Shown here: in pieces, positions 53,386 to 61,400 of the stretch
How positions within the stretch are numbered: position 1 is the stretch's first letter
How the letters are laid out: each line of letters begins with the position of its first letter
NCBI GenBank assembly: GCA_045629005.1
Contig: JAZQQJ010000030.1
Coordinates: 1-64,000, forward strand
DNA from: RGIG3528 sp045629005
GTDB lineage: Bacteria; Bacillota; Clostridia; Lachnospirales; Lachnospiraceae
Reading direction: 5' to 3'
Length of the DNA stretch: 64,000 nucleotides
Program-made: the position numbers and the translations under genes
The notes under the pieces: generated by a model
What the model was told of the DNA's origin: nothing
The model's database searches: none
What the model saw: only the letters and a program-made list of their open reading frames with translations

Positions 53386-55137
53386 ATGAATTCTGAAAGG
53401 TTTGTTTTTGGCAAATCAGATAATGACAACTGCATTAATGTCGGGCCTGACACCTTATTCAGCGAAGAAAAAGGATACGGCTTTGTTACTCAGCAGAATA
53501 TGTATTCCGATGAGAATCTGACAATTCCCGATATGTGTAACAACTTTACGTTGCCGGCATATTATAGATCCGAGCAGGTGCTTAGGGTGCTTCAGAATGA
53601 CACCGGATGCTATGTGAACTCCCGTGAAGTCTGTGAGAGACTTTCTGCAGAGGAAGGAAGGCTTATTCCGCTCTACTTCAGAAAACTTGTGCAGAGATCC
53701 GGAAACTATAGGGTTTCCGTGAAACTGTCAGGCTCCGGAGAGGTGCTCGTTTTTACGGGGACAAGACGTTTGGTTTACAAGGGTGTTGTCGACAAAATCG
53801 CAGAAGTTTCCTTTATTGCAAATGTCTGCTATGTCATACCGCGTGGCTTTACAAATGTACATGAGCGAAGAAGCATTGACATAAGTGTTCTTGGAGAAAA
53901 TGTCATTCTTTCGGAAATTGAGATTACTCCGGTTTCGTGTCCTACATTTTACATTTGCGGTGACTCAACGGTTACCGATCAGTCGGCAGACGTTCCGTAT
54001 GCACCGGGCACAAGCTATTCGGGTTGGGGACAGATGCTTCCGTTACATTTTACGGGGGAAATTGCAGTTTCAAACCATGCTCATTCCGGTCTTACTACCG
54101 AAAGCTTCAGAAGTGAAGGTCATTATTCCATCATACAGGCAATGATTAAGCCGGGCGACTATATTTGCTTCCAGTTTGCCCATAACGATCAGAAGCTTGC
54201 TTATCTCAAGGCTTATGAAGGCTATTATCAAAGACTTTCCGAGTATATCGACGAAGCACGCAAGGTTGGAGCAAATCCAATCATCATAACGCCTCTTGCG
54301 AGAAATACATGGAAGGCTGACGGCTCGGGTTACAACGATCTTTTGAAGGAATATGCCGAGAGCTGCATTAAGCTCGGACAGGACAAGAACGTGCCTGTTA
54401 TCGATCTTCATAAGTTCAGCATGGATGAAATCCTGAAAGTCGGTATGGAAAGCTCCAAACGCTATTACTTCCCTAAGGATTATACTCATACAAACGATTA
54501 CGGTGCCTACAAAATGGCACGTTTTATAGCAAGGGCAATAAAGGATTTTAAAAAGGCTTCTGTAAATAACCCGTATGCAAGGCTTTCAGAGCTTATTACG
54601 ATAAATACAGGTGCGTGGGATACGGATGTTATTCCTGTTGTCCCGGAAATACCTGAAAAGTTCAGAACAAAGGATAATGCGGGTGCCGAAAAGCTTTTTG
54701 ATAAGCTTGAACGCCCGAAGGATTTACTGCTTCGTGCAGAAGCACTTGATATGGTTATAAAGACCGCAAGGTTCTTCCCGACAAATGTCTTTAATGACCT
54801 TTATGATGACATCGTGGGACATGAGTGGTATGCAGGCACGGTACAGTGTGCGTACCAGAACGGTGTCATTCCGTGCGGTATGGTTAAGGACAGGAATTTC
54901 AGGCCTGAGGAGCCTGTTACTCTGGGCGATTTCCTTTGCTTCCTTATGGGAGCATATACAAGCCGTAAAACTCTCCCGAGTGATAAAGCTTGTACTTTCA
55001 ATCCTTCCTGTGAGGATTATGCATTAAAGTTTATTTGTGCGGCAGCGGTTATCGGACTCGTTTCCGAAGCTGATGACCTGAATGCCCACATAACACGACG
55101 CCGCGCTGCAGATTTGTGCGTGGCAGTCGAATTATAA
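53386..55137 (+). CDS. CE12-like SGNH acetylesterase with C-terminal SLH-like region
   Basis: 583-residue enzyme. An N-terminal beta domain (1-185) leads into the SGNH core: TFYICGDSTVTDQS (Ser194), SYSGWGQMLP, NHAHSGLTTESF, YICFQFAHNDQK and the Asp-His dyad in DYTHTNDYGAYK. Residues about 440-583 look like one to two S-layer-homology modules (FNDLYDDIVGHEWYAGTVQCAYQNGVIPCGM...FRPEEPVTLGDFLCFLMGAY). SLH domains normally anchor proteins to the cell wall, yet no signal peptide is visible. The start has GAGGCTGAG. It lies 14 bp after GH105. Predicted to deacetylate rhamnogalacturonan oligomers. Confidence 0.82.
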   Translation: MNSERFVFGKSDNDNCINVGPDTLFSEEKGYGFVTQQNMYSDENLTIPDMCNNFTLPAYYRSEQVLRVLQNDTGCYVNSREVCERLSAEEGRLIPLYFRKLVQRSGNYRVSVKLSGSGEVLVFTGTRRLVYKGVVDKIAEVSFIANVCYVIPRGFTNVHERRSIDISVLGENVILSEIEITPVSCPTFYICGDSTVTDQSADVPYAPGTSYSGWGQMLPLHFTGEIAVSNHAHSGLTTESFRSEGHYSIIQAMIKPGDYICFQFAHNDQKLAYLKAYEGYYQRLSEYIDEARKVGANPIIITPLARNTWKADGSGYNDLLKEYAESCIKLGQDKNVPVIDLHKFSMDEILKVGMESSKRYYFPKDYTHTNDYGAYKMARFIARAIKDFKKASVNNPYARLSELITINTGAWDTDVIPVVPEIPEKFRTKDNAGAEKLFDKLERPKDLLLRAEALDMVIKTARFFPTNVFNDLYDDIVGHEWYAGTVQCAYQNGVIPCGMVKDRNFRPEEPVTLGDFLCFLMGAYTSRKTLPSDKACTFNPSCEDYALKFICAAAVIGLVSEADDLNAHITRRRAADLCVAVEL

Positions 55138-55192
55138 AAAGCGTAAAAGTTGACGGATTTACCGCATGGCGGTAGTCAGGAAAGGTACTGAT

Positions 55193-57343
55193 ATGCAAAA
55201 AGGCGGATTTACTTTACCGGGTGAAGCCGGTTACGAAAAGTTAACATTGGAGCTTGCAGAGAAGTGGGGCGCGGATGTAATCCGTGACAGTGACGGAACG
55301 AAGCTTTCGGATGAAATTACCAACTCCGGATATGGCATCTATTCCACAATCTGCATAATCAGAGAGCATAACGAGTGGGCAAAAAAGAACCTCGACAAGC
55401 TTCAGCAGACATTCCTCTGCACAGAGCCTGTTGTCGCTTCTGAAAACAGCCTTACAATTATTCTCCTTGAAAATTTCTTTGACGGACAGTTTATGGTTAA
55501 CGACACCGATCGTGCCATGAAGTACTGGCAGGTGTACGACCGCACAACCGACAGTGTTGTTCCTCAGTCAAAATGGACTTACGACAAGGCATCGGGCTCG
55601 GTAACACTTTCAGGTATTACTCCCTGGCATAAATACACGGTAAGCTTCCTTGCATATCGTATATGGGAAGAGATTTCCATGTACAACCATACAACAAACA
55701 ACTGGGACAAAGAGCATCTTATGCAAATCGATCCTATCTGGCCCGAAACGAGAGAGTATCTTCGTGACTGGATGGACACATGGTGCAAGGAGCATCCTTC
55801 AACGACAGTTGTCCGCTTTACATCGATGTTCTACAACTTTGTATGGATTTGGGGCGCAGACACAAGATGCAGAAATCTTTACTCAGACTGGGCTTCCTAT
55901 GATTTCACCGTGAGTGATCTTGCTCTTGATCTTTTTGCAGAACAATATGGCTATACAATGACTGCGGAAGACTTTATTAACAAGGGCAGGCTTCATGTAA
56001 CACACGTTCCCGCAGACAGGAGAAAGAGAGCGTGGATGGACTTCGTAAACAGCAACGTTGTTGCTTTCGGTACGGAGCTTATAAATCTTGTTCACTCCTA
56101 CGGAAAGAGAGCATACGTCTTCTACGATGACAGCTGGGTAGGCGTAGAGCCTTACAGAAAGGAATTCGAAAAGTTCGGTTTTGACGGCATCATTAAGTGC
56201 GTTTTCTCAGGCTTTGAAGTTCGTCTCTGCTCAGGTGTAAAGGCAGACACGCATGAAATTCGTCTTCACCCTTACCTTTTCCCTGTAGGTCTCGGCGGAC
56301 TTCCGACGTTTGCCGAAGGCGGCGACCCGACCAGGGATGCTGCTCAGTACTGGGTTAATGTAAGACGTGCTCTTTTAAGAAGTAAAATTGACAGAATAGG
56401 TCTTGGCGGCTATCTCCACCTTGTGGAGGGCTTCCCTGATTTCGTAGAATATATTGCTAAAATCTCCGACGAGTTTAGAAAACTTAAACAGCTTCATGAG
56501 TCCGGAAAGCCCTATGCAATTAACGCTAAGGTTGCTGTTCTTCATTATTGGGGCAGTTTACGTTCATGGACACTATCAGGACATTTCCATGAGACTTATA
56601 TGCATGACCTCATTCATGTAAATGAGGCTCTTTCAGGTCTTCCCGTTGATGTATCGTTCATAAGCTTTGACGACGTTAAAAAGGGTGCCTTGAAGGACTT
56701 CGATGTAGTAATCAATGCAGGTGCCATGGGAAGCGCATGGAGCGGCGGAGATGCCTGGAATGATATCGATATGGTATCCGCACTTACAGAGTGGGTTTAC
56801 AACGGCGGCACATTTATCGGTGTTAATGAGCCTTCTGCAACAAACGAGGGAGGTAATGTATTTAAGCTTTCGCACGTTCTTGGCGTTGATGAGGACACAA
56901 TTGACAGAGTTTGCCACGGAAAGTGGAGCTTTGATACAGACAAAGTCGCCGCAGGAAAGCTTATGCCCGAAAAGGCATATGTTCTTCCGAAATCAAAATG
57001 TCATCTTACTGATGGTAGAGCGGTCGTACTCAGCGAGTCTGAGGGCGCACCTACGTTTACCAACTGCAAATTCGGCTCAGGACAGGGTTTTTACCTTTCC
57101 TCCTTTACAACCTGTCCTGAGAACAACCGAATGCTTTTGAACATACTTCTTGCATGCGCAGGACAGGAATCCGGAAAGTACATTACCGACAATCTTTTTA
57201 CCGAGTGTGCTTTCTATCCTGATACAAAGACTCTTGTTGTAATCAACAACTCAGGAGAAGAGCAGAAAACAACTATTAAAACAGATGCAGGAAACAGAGA
57301 GTTTACACTTGCACCTTATGACTCAGTTATAGTACAGTTATAG
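55193..57343 (+). CDS. GH112 phosphorylase, probably beta-1,4-D-galactosyl-L-rhamnose phosphorylase
   Basis: 716-residue GH112 enzyme, which cleaves a beta-galactoside with phosphate to give galactose 1-phosphate. The family fold is seen in the start GGFTLPGEAGYEKLTLELAEKWGADVIRDSDGT, the RFTSMFYNFVWIWG block, the active-site YDDSWVGVEPYRKEF (about 315-330), RLHPYLFPVGLGGLP and the C-terminal beta domain. Family members act on lacto-N-biose, galacto-N-biose or galactosyl-rhamnose; L. phytofermentans has a galactosyl-rhamnose form. Placement between RG-I enzymes and rhaBAD makes galactosyl-rhamnose most likely here. Start: ATG 55193 with AGGAAAGG upstream; an in-frame ATG at 55166 is less supported. 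No signal peptide. Confidence 0.88.
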   Translation: MQKGGFTLPGEAGYEKLTLELAEKWGADVIRDSDGTKLSDEITNSGYGIYSTICIIREHNEWAKKNLDKLQQTFLCTEPVVASENSLTIILLENFFDGQFMVNDTDRAMKYWQVYDRTTDSVVPQSKWTYDKASGSVTLSGITPWHKYTVSFLAYRIWEEISMYNHTTNNWDKEHLMQIDPIWPETREYLRDWMDTWCKEHPSTTVVRFTSMFYNFVWIWGADTRCRNLYSDWASYDFTVSDLALDLFAEQYGYTMTAEDFINKGRLHVTHVPADRRKRAWMDFVNSNVVAFGTELINLVHSYGKRAYVFYDDSWVGVEPYRKEFEKFGFDGIIKCVFSGFEVRLCSGVKADTHEIRLHPYLFPVGLGGLPTFAEGGDPTRDAAQYWVNVRRALLRSKIDRIGLGGYLHLVEGFPDFVEYIAKISDEFRKLKQLHESGKPYAINAKVAVLHYWGSLRSWTLSGHFHETYMHDLIHVNEALSGLPVDVSFISFDDVKKGALKDFDVVINAGAMGSAWSGGDAWNDIDMVSALTEWVYNGGTFIGVNEPSATNEGGNVFKLSHVLGVDEDTIDRVCHGKWSFDTDKVAAGKLMPEKAYVLPKSKCHLTDGRAVVLSESEGAPTFTNCKFGSGQGFYLSSFTTCPENNRMLLNILLACAGQESGKYITDNLFTECAFYPDTKTLVVINNSGEEQKTTIKTDAGNREFTLAPYDSVIVQL

Positions 57344-57362
57344 GTGTAAGGAGGAGAATTGT

Positions 57363-58688
57363 ATGATTCATCTTGCAATCGATATAGGAGCTTCATCGGG
57401 CAGGCACATTGTTGCCAGAAGAGAAGCCGGAAAAATGAGCATGAAGGAAATTTACCGCTTCGAAAACGGTGCAGTAAAAGAGGACAAGGCTCTTGTGTGG
57501 GATATTGACAGACTTTGCAAAGAGGTTGTGAAAGGCCTTGCGGAGTGCAAACGCGCAGGAATTGTTCCCGACTCCATCGGTATTGATACATGGGGCGTTG
57601 ATTATGTCCTTCTTGATGAGAAAAATGAGCCTATAAAGCCTGTTTACTGTTATCGTGACGAAAGAGGCAGCAAAGCAACGCATTCCGTTCATGAAATTGT
57701 GCCCTTTGAAGAGCTTTACAGACACACAGGCATCCAGTTCGAGCCGTTCAATACCGTATACCAGTTCTACGCCGATAAGGTTAGCGGCAGGCTTGATGCG
57801 GCAAACGATTTTCTTATGCTTCCCGAGTACCTTGCGTTTTATCTCTCCGGTGTGAAGAGACACGAATATACAAACTGCTCCACAACAGGAATGATAAATG
57901 CGTCTACAGGTAAATGGGACAAGGAACTTATTGATAAACTCGGTTATCCTGAAAAGTTTTTTGAAGAGGAGCCCATTATTGCACCGGTTACTCTTGGCGA
58001 ACTTCGAAAGGAGATTGTTGATCAGGTCGGCTTCAATGCGGACGTAATTCTGCCCGCAACACATGACACCGGCTCTGCGGTTGCCTCTCTCATAGAAACT
58101 TCCCATGAGAATTCAATATTCATTTCCAGCGGCACATGGAGCCTTATGGGAGTGGAGCTTAAATCCCCGATTACCGACGAAAAGGCACTTGCTGCGAATT
58201 TCTCCAACGAAGGCGGCATCGGTACAATCAGATTCTTAAAGAATATTATGGGTCTCTGGCTTGTTCAGTGCCTGAAAAAAGAACTTAATGACCAGTACTC
58301 CTTTGCGGACCTTGCAAAAATGGCCAAGGAGGAAGAAGGTTTTGACTACCGTCTTGATGTCAATGCGGAAAGATACCTTGCCCCGCAGTCTGTTATGGCA
58401 GTAATCGCAAAAGATTGCTTTGATAAAAGATGGCCTGTCCCGACATCTGCAGGGCAGTATGCATACGCAATATATAACAGCCTTGCACATTGCTATGACG
58501 GTGTTGCAAGAGAGCTTGAATCGGTTACGGGCAGACATTATGACTCCATCTGCATAATAGGCGGAGGCTCAAACAATACATATCTTAACGAACTTACAGA
58601 GAAAATAACCGGAAAAAAGGTTATTCTCGGTTCTTCCGAAGCAACTGCTCTCGGAAATATACTTTTACAGGAGGCAGCATATGTATAA
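57363..58688 (+). CDS. rhaB: L-rhamnulokinase (FGGY family)
   Basis: 441-residue sugar kinase that phosphorylates L-rhamnulose with ATP. The sequence opens LAIDIGASSGRHIVARREAG, the rhamnulokinase variant of the FGGY phosphate 1 motif, followed by GIDTWGVDYVLLDE. The FGGY signature region includes THDTGSAVAS and FISSGTWSLMGVE. The C-terminal IIGGGSNNTYLNELTEKITGKKV binds adenosine. AAGGAGGAGAAT gives an excellent ribosome site. It overlaps the next gene by 8 bp. Length is slightly short of E. coli RhaB but complete. Confidence 0.93.
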   Translation: MIHLAIDIGASSGRHIVARREAGKMSMKEIYRFENGAVKEDKALVWDIDRLCKEVVKGLAECKRAGIVPDSIGIDTWGVDYVLLDEKNEPIKPVYCYRDERGSKATHSVHEIVPFEELYRHTGIQFEPFNTVYQFYADKVSGRLDAANDFLMLPEYLAFYLSGVKRHEYTNCSTTGMINASTGKWDKELIDKLGYPEKFFEEEPIIAPVTLGELRKEIVDQVGFNADVILPATHDTGSAVASLIETSHENSIFISSGTWSLMGVELKSPITDEKALAANFSNEGGIGTIRFLKNIMGLWLVQCLKKELNDQYSFADLAKMAKEEEGFDYRLDVNAERYLAPQSVMAVIAKDCFDKRWPVPTSAGQYAYAIYNSLAHCYDGVARELESVTGRHYDSICIIGGGSNNTYLNELTEKITGKKVILGSSEATALGNILLQEAAYV

Positions 58689-59913
58689 TGATGCAAAAGA
58701 AGCTTATGCAAAGCTTGGCGTTGATACCGAAAAAGCAATAGAGCGCCTTAAGAATGTTACGGTTTCCGTACATTGCTGGCAGGGTGATGACGTTGTCGGA
58801 TTTGATTCCAAGGAAGCTCTTTCAGGCGGCATCCAGACGACAGGAAATTATCCCGGAAAGGCAAGAACTCCGGAAGAGCTTATGGCAGACTTCAGTCTTG
58901 CCGCAAAGCTTACACCCGGAAAGAAAAAGCTTAATCTTCATGCAAGCTATGCCATCTTTAAGGATGGAGAATTCGCTGACAGAGATAAGATTAAGCCCGA
59001 GCATTTCTCAGCATGGGTTGATTATGCAAAGAAAAACGGCTATGGCATCGATTTCAATCCTACATATTTCTCACATCCAATGGTAAAGGATGGTCTCACA
59101 CTTTCCTCACCCGATGAGAACGTAAGAAAGTTCTGGATTGAGCACGGCAAGCGCTGCATAGAAATTTCCGAATATTTCGCAAAGGAAACAGGTGTTCCCT
59201 GCGTTATGAACATCTGGATTCCCGATGGTTTTAAGGACTGGCCGGCAGACAGACTTGCGCCAAGAAAGCGTTTTGCGGAAGCGCTTGATGAAATTCTTTC
59301 CGTACCTTACGACAAGTCAAAGGTGTTCGTTACGCTTGAGTCAAAGGTGTTCGGTATAGGACTTGAAGCGTATACTGTCGGCTCTGCGGAATTCTGCATG
59401 AACTACGTAAATTCACGCCACATCACACCTCTTATGGATAACGGTCATTATCATCCTACAGAGATGGTTTCCGATAAGATTTCTTCACAGCTTCTTTTCA
59501 ACGACCGCATTGCTCTTCATGTTACAAGACCTATGCGTTGGGATTCCGACCATGTAGTTCTTTTCGATGATGAGACACGTGAGATGATGAAAGAAATCGT
59601 TCGAGCAGATGCCCTTGAAAGAGTATTCATCGCTACAGACTACTTTGATGCATCAATCAATCGTATTTCTGCGTGGGTAACAGGCTTACGCTCTGTGCAG
59701 AAGGCACTTCTTTATGCACTTCTTGAGCCCGCTTCACTTAAGAAACTTCAAGAAGAGGGAGATTTCACACAGCTTATGGTACGTCAGGAGGAGCTTAAGA
59801 CAATGCCCTTCGGAGATGTATGGAATGAGTATTTAAGCCGCTGCGGCATTACAGCAGACTACTATTCAGAAATTAAAAAGTACGAGGATACAGTACTTAA
59901 GGAGAGAAAATGA
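58681..59913 (+). CDS. rhaA: L-rhamnose isomerase
   Basis: 410-residue cytosolic isomerase of L-rhamnose to L-rhamnulose. RhaA features are clear: VHCWQGDDVVGF near the N-terminus, HASYAIF, CVMNIWIPDG(F)KD, then the metal-binding region PLMDNGHYHPTE and RWDSDHVV in which His and Asp residues hold Mn2+. ACAGGAGGCAGCAT upstream is a strong ribosome site inside rhaB. The overlap with rhaB (8 bp) and with rhaD (4 bp) shows translational coupling. Rhamnose comes from RG-I breakdown and from RhaM. Confidence 0.95.
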   Translation: MYNDAKEAYAKLGVDTEKAIERLKNVTVSVHCWQGDDVVGFDSKEALSGGIQTTGNYPGKARTPEELMADFSLAAKLTPGKKKLNLHASYAIFKDGEFADRDKIKPEHFSAWVDYAKKNGYGIDFNPTYFSHPMVKDGLTLSSPDENVRKFWIEHGKRCIEISEYFAKETGVPCVMNIWIPDGFKDWPADRLAPRKRFAEALDEILSVPYDKSKVFVTLESKVFGIGLEAYTVGSAEFCMNYVNSRHITPLMDNGHYHPTEMVSDKISSQLLFNDRIALHVTRPMRWDSDHVVLFDDETREMMKEIVRADALERVFIATDYFDASINRISAWVTGLRSVQKALLYALLEPASLKKLQEEGDFTQLMVRQEELKTMPFGDVWNEYLSRCGITADYYSEIKKYEDTVLKERK

Positions 59914-60728
59914 AGAACATTCTGAACGCTCCCTTTGTGGAGGAAATGAAGGACATTACCCTTAACATGTACAATCAGGGATGGGATGAGAGAAACGGTG
60001 GCAATATTTCTGTTCTCCTTGATGAGAAGGAGGTTGCGGAGTATCTTGATCTTACAAAGGTTATCCGTACCATTCCTACAGGCTTTGATGCATCTTTCCT
60101 CAAGGGACGCATTTTCATCGTTACAGGTACAGGAAAGTACTTTAAAAATGTTACAAAGGATCCCGAGACAAACCTCGGTATCGTTCGTATTGCAGAAGAC
60201 GGTACAACGGCTGAACTCCTTTGGGGCTATAAGGACGGTGGAAAGTTCACTTCCGAGTTCCCTGCACACATGATGAGCCACATTGCACGTCTTAAGCAGG
60301 ATCCGGCACACAGAGTTGTTATGCACTGCCATCCGACATATACTCTTGCAATGAACTTTGTTCATGAGTTAAGTGATGCAAAGCTTACACATTCTCTTTG
60401 GCAGATGTGTACAGAGTGCATGGTTGTTTTCCCTGACGGCATCGGTGTTCTTCCCTGGATGCTTTGCGGCAATAACGAAATCGGCGAAGCTACAGCAAAG
60501 AAGATGGAAAAATACAGGCTTGTAGTCTGGGGACTTCACGGCATCTACGGCACGGGAAAAGACATTGATGAAGCTTTCGGTCTCATTGAAACCGTTGAAA
60601 AGGCAGCCAAACTCTATATGCTTGCAGCATCAACAGGAATGCCCCGCATCAATACAATCACAAATGACCAGCTCCGCGTTATTGCAGAAGCCTTCAAGGT
60701 TCAGTACAGAGAGGATTTCCTTCTCTAA
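59910..60728 (+). CDS. rhaD: Rhamnulose-1-phosphate aldolase
   Basis: 272-residue class II aldolase that splits L-rhamnulose 1-phosphate to dihydroxyacetone phosphate and L-lactaldehyde. Zinc ligands are visible in MHCHPTYTLAM and LHGIYGTGKD, the catalytic Glu lies in FTSEFPAHM, and RNGGNISVLL matches the phosphate-binding GGN loop. It starts inside the rhaA stop (ATGA, 4-bp overlap). It is last in the operon and is followed by a strong terminator. The later step for lactaldehyde is not encoded in the window. Confidence 0.95.
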   Translation: MKNILNAPFVEEMKDITLNMYNQGWDERNGGNISVLLDEKEVAEYLDLTKVIRTIPTGFDASFLKGRIFIVTGTGKYFKNVTKDPETNLGIVRIAEDGTTAELLWGYKDGGKFTSEFPAHMMSHIARLKQDPAHRVVMHCHPTYTLAMNFVHELSDAKLTHSLWQMCTECMVVFPDGIGVLPWMLCGNNEIGEATAKKMEKYRLVVWGLHGIYGTGKDIDEAFGLIETVEKAAKLYMLAASTGMPRINTITNDQLRVIAEAFKVQYREDFLL

Positions 60729-60748
60729 TCAGTTTCGGTTTACTTATG

Positions 60749-60786
60749 CCCCATGAAGTGATATCATCCTTCATGGGGAGTTTTTT
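60749..60786 (+). terminator. Terminator of the GH105-rha operon
   Basis: Perfect 10-bp stem CCCCATGAAG (60749-60758) / CTTCATGGGG (60769-60778), then AG and six T residues. The GGGGAG of the stem is also the only ribosome-site-like sequence before the start of the next gene at 60789. Confidence 0.88.
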
Positions 60787-60788
60787 AT

Positions 60789-61400
60789 ATGCTGCATGAC
60801 AAAGATATAAGAGAACCCTTGTTCGATTTTTTGGATGATAATTTCGGCAAGGTGAGAATAATAGAAGAGAAGACCATGGGCAAGGCCAGAGCGGATGTGC
60901 TTATGGTTACAGGGAACGCATTGTACGGCATTGAAATAAAAAGCGATGCCGATACTTATGAGCGCCTTGAAACGCAGGTTAAGTATTATAACCTTTATTT
61001 TGAATACAACATCGTATGCGTTGGAAGCAAGCATGCGGAACACATTTGTGAACATGTGCCTGAATGGTGGGGCATTATTACCGTTGAAGAAGTTAATGGT
61101 AAGGCTGACCTCTTTTATTTAAGGCATGCACAGATGAATCCGAAAGCAGCAAGAAGCCTCAGAATGTTTGTAAAACGTGACATCAAGTTCTTATGGAGAC
61201 CGGAATTAAATCACATACTTGCTTATTACACCAAATACAAGTACTCCGATAAAAGCAAAAAGTTCATTCAGGACTTCATACTTGAAAAAGCAGACATGAA
61301 TGAACTTCTTGAAAAAATTTGTAATGAACTCTTTGAAAGAGATTATACCAAAGGCATTGCTGAAATTGAGGAATACCGTAAGTCACAGAAGAAAAAGTAA
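60789..61400 (+). CDS. sce7726-family protein (PD-(D/E)XK nuclease-like fold)
   Basis: 203 residues. The family call rests on MLHDKDIREPLFDFLDDNF and the block KARADVLMVTGNALYGIEIKSDADT, where Asp and the ExK (EIK) resemble the PD-(D/E)XK core, and on ETQVKYYNLYFEYNIVCVGSKHA. sce7726 proteins have no established role; a nuclease, perhaps in defence, is a hypothesis. The ATG at 60789 is only 3 bases after the T-run of the rha terminator and its only ribosome-site candidate (GGGGAG) lies in the terminator stem. Its stop TAA touches the stop codon of the convergent CotH gene. Confidence 0.75.
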   Translation: MLHDKDIREPLFDFLDDNFGKVRIIEEKTMGKARADVLMVTGNALYGIEIKSDADTYERLETQVKYYNLYFEYNIVCVGSKHAEHICEHVPEWWGIITVEEVNGKADLFYLRHAQMNPKAARSLRMFVKRDIKFLWRPELNHILAYYTKYKYSDKSKKFIQDFILEKADMNELLEKICNELFERDYTKGIAEIEEYRKSQKKK

